This document shows positions 17,954 through 28,000 of a stretch of DNA of 64,000 nt, piece after piece. Below the pieces are notes generated by a model. It ran no database searches. It saw nothing but the letters and a program-made list of their open reading frames with translations, and had not been told where the DNA came from. The stretch is taken from NCBI RefSeq assembly GCF_000428905.1, contig NZ_AUAV01000025.1:28470-92469 (forward strand). The letters run 5' to 3'. The first letter of the stretch is position 1; each line of letters begins with the position of its first letter. This stretch comes from Brumicola pallidula DSM 14239 = ACAM 615 (GTDB lineage: Bacteria > Pseudomonadota > Gammaproteobacteria > Enterobacterales > Alteromonadaceae). Made by a program: the position numbers and the translations under genes.

Positions 17954-20035
17954 ATGACAAACAAGCCTCGCATATTTAAAAAGTCTTCAATTGCCATGGG
18001 TGTTGCTGCGCTGTTAGCTGCAACATCTCAAGGCGCTAATGCTGCCAATTGGGATTTTGGTGATTTATCAGTAACGTTCGATTCAAATTTCACACTTGCT
18101 ACCAGCATAAGAACCGAAGAACGTGACTTCAACCTTATTGGCCACAGTAACCAACCAAGTCTCAACTGGACTGGTTATAATGCGGCAACAAATGTTATTT
18201 ATCCTTCGGCAGACGTTTGGGCATTGACTGATGGAGCTTATTCATCAAACGGTGACCTTGGTGACCTGTCTTACGATGAAGGCGACGCTTTTTCAACTCA
18301 ATTTGTAGGTCTACACGAATTAGAAGTCGCTTATGGCGATTTTGGTTTTTTCGCTCGTGGCTACTATTTCTATGATTTTGAAAATTCAGATAATGATCGC
18401 GCATACTCGAATCCTATATCAGGCAACGTTGCTGATCCGTGCAGAGATAAGGAAGCATCTGACCAATTGTGTAAAGATTTTAGATTATTAGACGCATTTG
18501 TATATGCTGACTTCTATGTCGGTGAAATGCCGGTTTCTTTACGTCTTGGTGACCAAGTCGTAAGCTGGGGTGAAAGTACTTTTATTCAACATGGCATCAA
18601 TACGACTAACCCAGTTGATGTAACTCGTGCCCGTGCACCCGGTGCTGAGCTGAAAGAAGTATTCATCCCGGTGGGCATGTTATTTGGTTCAGTTGGTTTG
18701 ACTGATACAGTAAGCCTGTCAGCGTATTATCAATATGAATGGGAACGTTCATTACTCCCCGTTGCTGGCAGTTACTTTGCTGCTAACGATTTTGCGGGTG
18801 AGGGCGGTTCATTTAATAACATTCAGTTAGGTTTCACAGGTAACCCCGATATCGACGCTGAGACCTTAATTGAACAGTTAAATCTATTAGGTTCGGCGCT
18901 TCAATCGGGTGCAAACCCAGCCGCAATCGGTGCAGCTTACCTTGCGTATCCTACGAAGGTTGCAGTCAGAGACCAAGGTGATGCGGCGCATAATGATGCC
19001 GACGATCAAGGCCAATATGGCGTTAAAGTCTCGTGGTTCGCAAGTGACTTAAACGAAACTGAATTTAGTTTTTATCATATTAATTATCACAGCCAACGCC
19101 CACTAGTAGCGGGTGTGACGTCTGATTTTAGACCAGAGGCAATTGCTGCTGATCTAGCATTACTGGCGTCTCCGGGCGGTTTAACACGAGATAATCTGAC
19201 TGATTTAAATGCATTTACAAAAGCACGTTTTGATTATCCTGAAGACATTAAATTATATGGTGTTAGTTTTAACACTACTGTTGGTGAAACTGCATTCGCC
19301 GGTGAGTTCGCTTACCGCGTTGATGAGCCTTTACAAATTGATGATGTTGAATTGCTTTACACTGGTATGCCTGAACAGTTAGCAAATGCAGGTTTAAGGC
19401 CAGATCTTGCGGGTATTTCTCAGTTAAACAATATAGGCAGAAACGTAGGTCCAGGTGAAACTGCAGCAGGTTTCTTATTGTCAGATACTTGGCAAGCACA
19501 AATGACTGCATCACATATTTTTGGTCCAAAGTTTGGTACCGATAACTTAATACTGTTGGGTGAAGCGGGTTACGTGAAAGTGCTGGACTTCCCAGACCCT
19601 AGCATTATAAGACTAAACGCTCCGGGCACAGCTAGAACAGCTTCTTTAGAACCTGTGTTGGACGGTGCTGGCAATATTATAAGCGACAGAGCCGGATTAC
19701 ATACAGGTTTGTCTGATGGACCAGAAACAAATCCATTCGCCTCTTCGGGTGCGTGGGGATATCGTTTATTAGCAGTAGCTGATTATAATAATATTTTTGC
19801 GGGTATTAATTTACGTACAAGAGCGACATTCTCGCATGACGTAAATGGTACAACGCCGGATCCATTATTTTTATTTTTGGAAGACAGAAAATCAGCAAAC
19901 ATAGGGTTTACGTTTGATTATTTAAGTAAGTGGTCTGCTACAGCCTCGTACAGTACTTTTTGGGGTGGAATAGGCACAACAAACGTGCTTTCAGACAGAG
20001 ACTTCGTATCTTTCAATATTAAATACGCAATTTAA
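17954..20035 (+). CDS. DUF1302 family protein, probable outer-membrane beta-barrel
   Basis: A 693-residue exported protein: a signal peptide of about 30 residues (hydrophobic core MGVAALLAATSQGANA, cut near ANA-ANW). After it come many alternating beta-strands rich in Gly and aromatics, ending in the aromatic-terminated strand FNIKYAI. Motifs such as LRLGDQVVSWGESTFIQHG are characteristic of DUF1302. Proteins of this family look like outer-membrane channels of the long-chain fatty acid or porin type, but direct evidence is sparse. It is the first gene of a four-gene cassette with DUF1329, a YCF48-like protein and an MMPL pump. It lies 164 bp after the pepN group and so probably has its own promoter, for which no clear boxes were found. 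Confidence 0.85.
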   Translation: MTNKPRIFKKSSIAMGVAALLAATSQGANAANWDFGDLSVTFDSNFTLATSIRTEERDFNLIGHSNQPSLNWTGYNAATNVIYPSADVWALTDGAYSSNGDLGDLSYDEGDAFSTQFVGLHELEVAYGDFGFFARGYYFYDFENSDNDRAYSNPISGNVADPCRDKEASDQLCKDFRLLDAFVYADFYVGEMPVSLRLGDQVVSWGESTFIQHGINTTNPVDVTRARAPGAELKEVFIPVGMLFGSVGLTDTVSLSAYYQYEWERSLLPVAGSYFAANDFAGEGGSFNNIQLGFTGNPDIDAETLIEQLNLLGSALQSGANPAAIGAAYLAYPTKVAVRDQGDAAHNDADDQGQYGVKVSWFASDLNETEFSFYHINYHSQRPLVAGVTSDFRPEAIAADLALLASPGGLTRDNLTDLNAFTKARFDYPEDIKLYGVSFNTTVGETAFAGEFAYRVDEPLQIDDVELLYTGMPEQLANAGLRPDLAGISQLNNIGRNVGPGETAAGFLLSDTWQAQMTASHIFGPKFGTDNLILLGEAGYVKVLDFPDPSIIRLNAPGTARTASLEPVLDGAGNIISDRAGLHTGLSDGPETNPFASSGAWGYRLLAVADYNNIFAGINLRTRATFSHDVNGTTPDPLFLFLEDRKSANIGFTFDYLSKWSATASYSTFWGGIGTTNVLSDRDFVSFNIKYAI

Positions 20036-20045
20036 GGACGTAGTA

Positions 20046-21413
20046 ATGATTAAAAAACTAGGTTTAATAACGGCAGGACTTGCTTTAGTCCTTTCTAGTC
20101 AAGTAGTTTTAGCAAAAGTATCTCAGGCTGAAGCTGACAAGCTAGGCAATGAATTAACGCCACTGGGTGGAGAAAGAGCGGGTAATGCTGACGGTTCGAT
20201 TCCTGCTTGGACGGGTGGTATTACCGAATTACCAGAGGGCTACACGCCGGGTAGTTTTCATATCGACCCTTTTGCTAGCGACAAAGTGTTATTTACTATC
20301 ACAGCCCAAAACTATAAAGAATATGCAGAATTTCTAAGTGACGGTCAGCAAAGGTTGTTCGAAACTTACCCTGATACTTACAAGATGCCAGTTTATCAGA
20401 CTCGTCGCTCAGCAAGTAATCCTCAAAGTGTTTACGATGCAACTAAAGCAAATGCGATTCGAGCAGAATTACTTGATGGTGGTAATGGTATAAAGGGAGC
20501 TGCAGTGGGTGTTCCTTTTCCTATTCCTAAGAATGGTTTGGAAGCAATCTGGAACCATACATTGAGATATCGCGGTGAAGCGGTTCAACGAAATGGCGGA
20601 CAAGCTGCAGTAACCGCTAGTGGTGCTTTTAATGTTATCGGTTTTGATGAGCAATTAATGATCAAATACTCCGAAAAAGGCACAACACCAGAGTCGTTGA
20701 GTGAAGAGAATATTCTATTTAAATTTAAGCAGAGCGTAACGAGCCCAGCTAGACTTGCTGGTACCGCATTACTAGTTCACGAAACTGTTGACCAGGTGAA
20801 AGAGCCACGTCAAGCATGGACTTATAACACCGGACAGCGTCGTGTTCGTCGTGCACCAAACATAGCATACGATGCACCAGGTACAGCAGCAGATGGCTTA
20901 AGAACGACAGATGATTTCGATATGTATAACGGTTCACCAAATCGTTACAATTGGGAATTAAAAGGTAAGAAAGAACTATATGTCGCTTATAATAACTATG
21001 CATTGCATAGTGATGCGGTTTCGTATGAGGATATTCTAAAGCCAGGCCATGTTAATCCTGATTTAACTCGTTTTGAAAAACACCGCGTTTGGGTAGTTGA
21101 AGCGACATTAAAGGAAGAGTATCGACACGTTTATCAGAAGCGTACTTTCTATTTAGATGAAGACAGCTGGCAAATTCAAGTTGCTGATATGTATGATAAC
21201 CGTGGTGAATTATATCGTGTCGCTATTGCTCATGGTGTAAACTACTACGAGGTGCCAACTCACTGGTCTACATTAGATGTATATCATGATTTAAATTCTC
21301 GTCGTTATTTGGCGATCGGTTTGGATAATGAAGAACAAATGTATGACTTCAGTATCAAACCAGACGATCGCGCATTTACGCCACAAGCTCTAAGGCGAGA
21401 AGGCAAGAGATAA
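20046..21413 (+). CDS. DUF1329 family exported protein
   Basis: 455 residues with a signal peptide (LGLITAGLALVLSSQVVLA, cut at about 23). The next stretch LTPLGGERAGNADGSIPAWTGG is the recognisable N-terminal signature of DUF1329. The family is regarded as LolA/LppX-like in fold, that is a periplasmic lipid-binding half-barrel; this is family knowledge, not visible here. It follows the DUF1302 gene by 10 bp. The pair DUF1302-DUF1329 almost always travels together, and here they share a transcript, with a strong terminator after this gene. Likely a soluble carrier between the inner-membrane pump and the outer-membrane channel. Confidence 0.88.
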   Translation: MIKKLGLITAGLALVLSSQVVLAKVSQAEADKLGNELTPLGGERAGNADGSIPAWTGGITELPEGYTPGSFHIDPFASDKVLFTITAQNYKEYAEFLSDGQQRLFETYPDTYKMPVYQTRRSASNPQSVYDATKANAIRAELLDGGNGIKGAAVGVPFPIPKNGLEAIWNHTLRYRGEAVQRNGGQAAVTASGAFNVIGFDEQLMIKYSEKGTTPESLSEENILFKFKQSVTSPARLAGTALLVHETVDQVKEPRQAWTYNTGQRRVRRAPNIAYDAPGTAADGLRTTDDFDMYNGSPNRYNWELKGKKELYVAYNNYALHSDAVSYEDILKPGHVNPDLTRFEKHRVWVVEATLKEEYRHVYQKRTFYLDEDSWQIQVADMYDNRGELYRVAIAHGVNYYEVPTHWSTLDVYHDLNSRRYLAIGLDNEEQMYDFSIKPDDRAFTPQALRREGKR

Positions 21414-21424
21414 AACAAAAACAG

Positions 21425-21452
21425 ACGGTTGGCTTAGCCAGCCGTTTTTTTT
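21425..21452 (+). terminator. Terminator inside the envelope cassette
   Basis: Stem ACGGTTGGCT/AGCCAGCCGT (one G-T wobble, very short loop) followed by eight T. It sits between the DUF1329 gene and the YCF48-like gene only 15 bp before that start, so it may reduce rather than stop transcription into the distal genes and lower their expression. Confidence 0.85.
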
Positions 21453-21467
21453 AATTACGGTGAATAA

Positions 21468-22511
21468 ATGATTTCAAATTTTAAAAAGGCCTCTTTAGCA
21501 GGCCTTATGGTTTTCAGCGCAATAGTGTCTGCTAATAATTCATATCAGGCTCCGTTAGTTAAAGAGTCACTTCTACTTGATATCGCGATTGGCGATAATA
21601 TTTTAATAGTAGGTGAAAGAGGGCATGTTTTAACGGGTACAACAGAGCAAAACTTAACACAGGTTATAGTTCCCACTAAAACGACGTTAACAGCGGTTAC
21701 TTTGTTCGCTCAAAACGCTTGGGCTGTAGGTCATGATGCTAGTATTTTGCATTCATCTGACGCCGGACAAACTTGGCAATTGCAACTGAGCATGCCAGAA
21801 TTGGACCGTCCATTTCTGGATGTGTTTTTTATGGATGAAAATACAGGTGTGGCTGTCGGTGCTTATGGTTTGTTTTATAGAACAATCGATGGCGGCACAA
21901 CTTGGCAAAAAGAACTGCATGCATCAGTGCTCCCACAAGACGATATTGATTATTTAGACAGCATTAAAGACGAACCTGAATTTTACCAAGATGAACTGTC
22001 GTTTATTCTGCCGCATTTCAACCGACTTAGTTATGCTAACGGTAAGCTATACATGGCCGGTGAGGCTGGCTTATTAGCAGTAAGTACGGATTTTGGCCGT
22101 TCCTGGAAACGCTTTGACATAGCCTATAACGGCTCGTTTTTTGATATTCAAGAGACTAAAAATGGTCAACTTTTCGCGGTTGGTTTACGCGGAAATATAT
22201 TCCTAGCAAATGATGATTCTAAAAAGTGGGACAAACTTCAAACGTGTGTTACCACTTCATTAAATTCGATTGTGCTTGGCAACGATAAGAATATTTATAT
22301 TACAGGGAATAACGGCGTTTTATTGTCACTAGATCAAACTAAAGTATCCGTTAATGAATACCATCCAGCCAACGATGAAGGGTGTGCAATACACATTTCA
22401 ATCAAAAAGTTGAAAAATAATTTAAGTGATTCCATATTAAATGGTCTGGTAATTAACGACGCTATGCTTGCTGTGACAGCGTCAGGCATAAAGCAAATTG
22501 AGTTAAAGTAA
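21468..22511 (+). CDS. YCF48/BNR-repeat beta-propeller protein, exported
   Basis: 347 residues with a signal peptide (about 1-24, LAGLMVFSAIVSANN). Repeats of about 40-45 residues follow, with Asp-box-like motifs such as SSDAGQTWQLQL, TIDGGTTWQKEL and STDFGRSWKRFD. These predict a six- or seven-bladed propeller as in the photosystem II assembly factor Ycf48. Outside phototrophs such proteins are found beside RND pumps and are thought to act as periplasmic binding or scaffolding partners; the exact role is unknown. It is 5 bp ahead of the MMPL gene. Confidence 0.82.
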   Translation: MISNFKKASLAGLMVFSAIVSANNSYQAPLVKESLLLDIAIGDNILIVGERGHVLTGTTEQNLTQVIVPTKTTLTAVTLFAQNAWAVGHDASILHSSDAGQTWQLQLSMPELDRPFLDVFFMDENTGVAVGAYGLFYRTIDGGTTWQKELHASVLPQDDIDYLDSIKDEPEFYQDELSFILPHFNRLSYANGKLYMAGEAGLLAVSTDFGRSWKRFDIAYNGSFFDIQETKNGQLFAVGLRGNIFLANDDSKKWDKLQTCVTTSLNSIVLGNDKNIYITGNNGVLLSLDQTKVSVNEYHPANDEGCAIHISIKKLKNNLSDSILNGLVINDAMLAVTASGIKQIELK

Positions 22512-22516
22512 TTAAT

Positions 22517-24838
22517 ATGACAAATTTCATCAACGCAATAGAAAAAGCAGTATTTCGTCACAGGATCGCAGTGATTGCTTTTTTCTCCTTAGTTACTCTA
22601 TTTCTTCTATACAATGCTGCGCAGTTAAAACTAGACGCCGGATTTGAGAAAAACATTCCACTCAATCATGAGTACATGCAAACATACATGAAGCATCGTC
22701 AAGATTTTGGTGGTGCCAATAATGTGCTTGTCTCAGTGTGTGATAAGCAAGGTAACATTTTTAATCAAAACTTTTTTGACACGTTTAAAAATGTTCATGA
22801 TCAAGTATTTTTCATTAATGGGGTTAATAGGTCACTAGTTACCTCTTTATTCTCGCCTTCAACACGTTTCACCGAAATTGTTGAAGGTGGTTTTTCTGGC
22901 GGACCTGTCATACCAGCAGATTTTAATTCTTCAGATCCCGCTGCATTGGATTTAGTTCGTAAGAATATTGATAAAGCGGGTATCCTAGGCAGACAAGTCT
23001 CTAGCGATTTTAGCTGTGCCATGATAACAGCACAGCTACTCGATATAGATCCTGAAACAGGATTACCATTAGACACATTAGCGATTGCTCAAGACCTCGA
23101 AACGCAACTTCGCGGCCTTTATGAAAATGAAGCAACGTCTGTGCACATCATTGGTTTTGCGAAAATGATAGGTGACGTAGCCGAAGGAGCAAAAGACGTT
23201 CTATTATTTTTTGCAATTGCTATCGCGATTACTGCCATCATGGTTTTCTTCTTTTCAAAGTCGATTATGCTCACGTTTTTGCCTTTATTTTGTTCTATAG
23301 TCGCCGTGATTTGGCAATTAGGTTTATTAACCTTACTTGGCTTTGGTTTAGATCCAATGTCTATTCTGGTTCCGTTCTTAGTATTTGCTATCGGCGTAAG
23401 TCACGGTGTGCAAATGATAAATGCGGTTGGAAAGAAAGTTTCTGCGGGCATGAATGTAAAGCTAGCATCGCAATTTGCGTTTCGAAGTCTACTCATCCCC
23501 GGTGGTATTGCATTGTTATCCGATACTGTTGGTTTTATGACCTTATTGGTTATCGATATTGGTATTATTAGGGAGCTCGCTATTACGGCCAGTATGGGTG
23601 TTGCCGTCATTATCTTAACCAATTTATTATTGTTACCGGTGTTGATGTCTTATGTGAAGGTATCCGATAAATATAAAGCTAAATTTGCTGAGGCAAGTGA
23701 CAAACATGCAAAAACCTGGGAAATAGTTTCGAAATGCGCTAGTCCAAAAGTCGCAACCATTATTGTTGCAGTAACTGCAGTACTATTTGTTTTCGGTTTC
23801 ATCCAGTCGCAAAAAATGAAAATTGGTGATTTACATGCTGGAGCACCGGCACTACATGAGGAGTCTCGCTACAATCAAGACACATTCTTAATTACTGATA
23901 AATTTGAAATTACGGTTGACTACATTTCGGTTATTGTCGAAACCAAAGTGGATGCTTGTACTGAGTTTGAGTACATGACAACAATGGATGAGTTTCAGTG
24001 GAAAATGGAGAATGTTGAGGGTGTGCAGTCTACTATTTCACTGGCGTCAGTAGCTAAGCAGGTAAATGCAGGTTATAACGAGGGAAATCCTAAATGGGAA
24101 GTATTGCCACGAAATCAGGCGACGATGGTACAGGCAATTTCTCGCATACCGACTTCAACAGGGCTATTAAATAGAAATTGTTCTGTTATGCCGATTATCT
24201 TGTTTATGCAAGACCACAAAGCTGAAACGATTGAACGAATTGTTTCAGCCGTTAAAGAAGTCAGTCAAGAATATGCAACAGACGATATGCAATTTAAACT
24301 TGCTTCTGGTCCTGTCGGCGTAATGGCGGCAACAAACGAAGCGGTAAAAGAGTCACAAGACCCAATGCTGTATTATGTCTTCGGAGCTGTGATTATATTA
24401 TGTCTAATTAGTTTTAGATCATTGCGTGCTACGTTAGCGGTGGTTATCCCGTTATATGTTGTTTCGGTTTTAGCGCAGGCATTAATGACATATTTGGATA
24501 TTGGTTTGACTGTGTCAACGTTGCCTGTTATTGCATTAGGTGTCGGTATTGGGGTTGATTACGGTATTTATATACTTTCCACCATGAATATAAAACTACG
24601 AGAGGGTCTTTCAGTTCAAGCTGCATACCTTGAGGCGTTGAAAGAACGTGGCAGTGCTGTATTGTTTACTGGTATCACACTGGCCATCGGCGTTAGCACT
24701 TGGGTGTTTTCAAGCCTCAAGTTCCAAATGGACATGGGTATATTGTTAACCTTTATGTTTATTGTAAACATGTTAGGTGCAATCATTGTACTTCCGGCAA
24801 TTGCTAGACTATTGTGGTTCAGATCGGTAGAAAAATAA
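22517..24838 (+). CDS. MMPL/RND superfamily inner-membrane transporter
   Basis: 773 residues with the RND/MMPL pattern: one N-terminal helix (about 15-35), a large periplasmic loop, five helices (about 225-385), one helix near 410-430, a second loop and five helices (about 615-770). The typical fourth-helix motifs are FAIGVSHGVQMI in repeat 1 and GVGIGVDYGIYIL in repeat 2; the Asp in the second repeat is the expected proton-relay residue. Such pumps move lipids and other hydrophobic molecules with proton energy. The gene closes a cassette with DUF1302, DUF1329 and a YCF48-like protein, which together could span the envelope. A bidirectional terminator follows. Confidence 0.9.
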   Translation: MTNFINAIEKAVFRHRIAVIAFFSLVTLFLLYNAAQLKLDAGFEKNIPLNHEYMQTYMKHRQDFGGANNVLVSVCDKQGNIFNQNFFDTFKNVHDQVFFINGVNRSLVTSLFSPSTRFTEIVEGGFSGGPVIPADFNSSDPAALDLVRKNIDKAGILGRQVSSDFSCAMITAQLLDIDPETGLPLDTLAIAQDLETQLRGLYENEATSVHIIGFAKMIGDVAEGAKDVLLFFAIAIAITAIMVFFFSKSIMLTFLPLFCSIVAVIWQLGLLTLLGFGLDPMSILVPFLVFAIGVSHGVQMINAVGKKVSAGMNVKLASQFAFRSLLIPGGIALLSDTVGFMTLLVIDIGIIRELAITASMGVAVIILTNLLLLPVLMSYVKVSDKYKAKFAEASDKHAKTWEIVSKCASPKVATIIVAVTAVLFVFGFIQSQKMKIGDLHAGAPALHEESRYNQDTFLITDKFEITVDYISVIVETKVDACTEFEYMTTMDEFQWKMENVEGVQSTISLASVAKQVNAGYNEGNPKWEVLPRNQATMVQAISRIPTSTGLLNRNCSVMPIILFMQDHKAETIERIVSAVKEVSQEYATDDMQFKLASGPVGVMAATNEAVKESQDPMLYYVFGAVIILCLISFRSLRATLAVVIPLYVVSVLAQALMTYLDIGLTVSTLPVIALGVGIGVDYGIYILSTMNIKLREGLSVQAAYLEALKERGSAVLFTGITLAIGVSTWVFSSLKFQMDMGILLTFMFIVNMLGAIIVLPAIARLLWFRSVEK

Positions 24839-24854
24839 TTTTGAGTAATTATCT

Positions 24855-24880
24855 AAAAAAAGGCCGTAAGGCCTTTTTTT
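24855..24880. terminator. Bidirectional terminator after the MMPL gene
   Basis: Perfect AAAAAAAGGCC-GTAA-GGCCTTTTTTT; the A and T runs allow termination from either strand. Confidence 0.9.
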
Positions 24881-25093
24881 ATGCATGAAATGAACATGCT
24901 TATGCATTTTGTAAATTAAAGGTTAAATATTGCTTTCAAAACCTTAGTATTTTCGCGAGAATACCGATAATAAGAGAGATAGATAAGGTTAATCAAATCT
25001 GATGGCTCAATATTTGTTATCGAAAAACGAGTAGTAGCATCGGTTAACTTGCCTTAAATCAAACACACAAAAGACAACCTAACGAGAACGTAA

Positions 25094-28000
25094 ATGTCGG
25101 TAACAACCCTTCAACATTCTGTTTTACTTGAACGTGTATTTTCCCTCATAGATGAAAAAGTGGACAACGGTGATGCCACGTTAATTCAAAAATTTGGACA
25201 ATTGTTATACAAAAATATGTCGTTTGAAGACATTAATGGACGCAGTGATAGTGATCTGTATGGCGCAACATTAAGCTTATGGCAGCTGACACAGACATTC
25301 AAAGCGGATAGTCCGTGTATAAAAGTATTTAATCCTGAAATTTCTAAACATGGCTGGCAGTCATCTCATACAATCATAGAAATTATCGTTAAGGATATGC
25401 CTTTTTTGGTCGACTCAGTTCGCATGGCGATTAATAGATTTGGCTTTGCAGCGCATCTTTTACTGCATTCTCCAATGCACGTAACTCGTAATAAGGATAA
25501 TAAAGTTACAGGCTTTGTCGATAGTAAGTCAAAGTCGACTAAAGACTCGTCAGAGACTGTTATTTTTATCGAAATAGATCGACAAGCGAAAAGGTCAGAT
25601 ATCGACAAACTACGAACTGAATTATTATCCGTAGTCGATGAGGTTTCTCTTTCTGTTTCTGATTGGCTGCCAATGAGAGAGAAGTTGGCTGAAATTACCA
25701 AAAACTTCGAAAAATCAAAATCAGTAGCCTCTTCAGCAATTAAGTCGCAAGGCAAGACATTCTTAAACTGGTTAAATGATCACAACTTCACCTTAATGGG
25801 CTATCGTTATTATCAAGTGAAAGCGATTGAGGGTGATCATCGTTGGATACCAGAGAATGATTCAAGCCTTGGATTAATGAAAAACTCGATAAACGACCGT
25901 CAACGAGTATTATCTAATTTGCCAACAACCGCAAGAGATGCAGCGTTAAGTGATAATCCGTTAATTCTAACCAAAACAAACAGCCGTGCGCGTGTCCACC
26001 GTCCAGCTTATATGGATTACGTTGGAATTAAAGAGTTTGATACCGAAGGGCATGTGACTGGCGAGCATCGGTTTTTAGGTTTGTATTCAGCTTCGTTTTA
26101 CAATAGCAGTGCAACAGACTTACCTATGTTGCGTGAAAAAATTGACCGGATGTGTGAAATATCAGGTTTTGATAAAGGAACTCACGCGTATAAAGCATTT
26201 GTAAATATTGTTGAAACGTACCCGCGTGATGAACTTTTACAAACCTCAGATGAAGAACTTGCGCAAATTATAAAAGGCATTTTTCAAATGCAAGAACGAG
26301 GAATTTCTCGTTTATTTGTGCGTAAGGACGCTTTTGGTCGTTACTACTCTTGTTTAGTCTATGTGCCTAGAGAGCGCTACAATACTCTGTTACGAGAGGA
26401 AACTCAGGCATTGCTTAAGCGCTCGTTTAGGTCGGACGAGGAAGTTGAATTTAATACCTATTTCTCTGAATCAGTGTACGCACGTACGCATTACATCGTC
26501 CGCGTAAAAAATAATAATATGGAGTTTGATGTGAAAGAGATTGAAGATAATTTGATTGAGCTAACGAAGTCATGGCAAGACAAGTTAGCGGCTAAAATCA
26601 CATCTGCATACGGTGAAGCTAAAGGTAAAGCAATCCAGAAAAAATATGTCAATGCATTTAATCGTAGCTATGCAGAATATAGCTTGCCAAGTGCTGCATT
26701 GGTCGATATTGAACGAATTGAATTATTATCTGACGACAACAAGCTGGATATGCTTTTTTACCGTCCTCAGGAACAAAGCGTCGAGAGTAACATTGTTAAA
26801 CTCAAACTTTACCACGGACACGTGCCCATTCATTTGAGTGATGTGCTACCAATGTTAGAAAACTTTGGACTACGGGTCATCGATGAAAGTCCTTTTCGGG
26901 TAACGAATGATGAGGGTAAAGTCAGTTGGATAATGGACTTTACAATGCTGCATAAGAACGGTCAAAACTTCCATATGGAAAAAGTCCAAGAGCTTTTTCA
27001 AGATGCATTTACTAAAACGTGGAATAAGAGTCTTGAGGACGATGGTTTTAACCGATTGATCCTAAGCGCCGGCATTAGAGGTCGCAATGTCACTATATTG
27101 CGGGCATACGCAAAATATATGCGCCAAATTGGGACCTCATTTAGTATCGATTATATGGCTAATACACTCTCTAACTATCCGGATATTGCAACCGACGTAG
27201 TGAGTTTGTTTAGACTACTATTTTGTCCAACTATCAAGCGAATGCCAAAAAAAGTAGAAGCGTTGAAAACTGAAATTTTGGCTAAGCTTGATAACGTATC
27301 GAACCTAGATGATGACCGCATAATCCGTCGCTATTTAGAGTTATTAAATGCCACAGTACGTACCAATTTCTATCAAAACGACAATGAAGGAAATGAGAAA
27401 TCGTATATTTCATTTAAATTGTTGCCGAGCCAAATTAACGATATGCCACTACCAGTACCAAAATTTGAAATTTTTGTATATTCGCCGAGGGTAGAGGGCG
27501 TGCATTTGCGCGGGGGCAAAGTCGCCAGAGGTGGCTTACGTTGGTCAGATAGACAAGAAGATTTCAGAACTGAAATTTTGGGTTTAGTTAAAGCACAACA
27601 AGTAAAAAATACGGTCATCGTGCCTGTAGGCGCGAAGGGTGGATTTGTATGTAAAGCAATGCCCACTGAGGCCGACAGACCTACGATACAAGCAGAGGGG
27701 CAGGCGTGTTACAAAATATTTGTCCGCAGTTTACTAGATATCACTGATAATATTATTGAGGGTGTCGTTATCCCGCCAAAAGACGTTATAAGACTAGATG
27801 AGGATGACCCTTATTTGGTGGTTGCGGCTGATAAAGGAACAGCAACTTTTTCTGATATTGCAAATGGAATTTCAGATGAATTTAGATTCTGGCTGGGAGA
27901 TGCTTTCGCATCAGGCGGAAGTGTTGGTTACGATCATAAGAAGATGGGTATTACAGCTCGCGGCGCTTGGGAATCAGTTAAACGTCATTTCCGTGAAATT

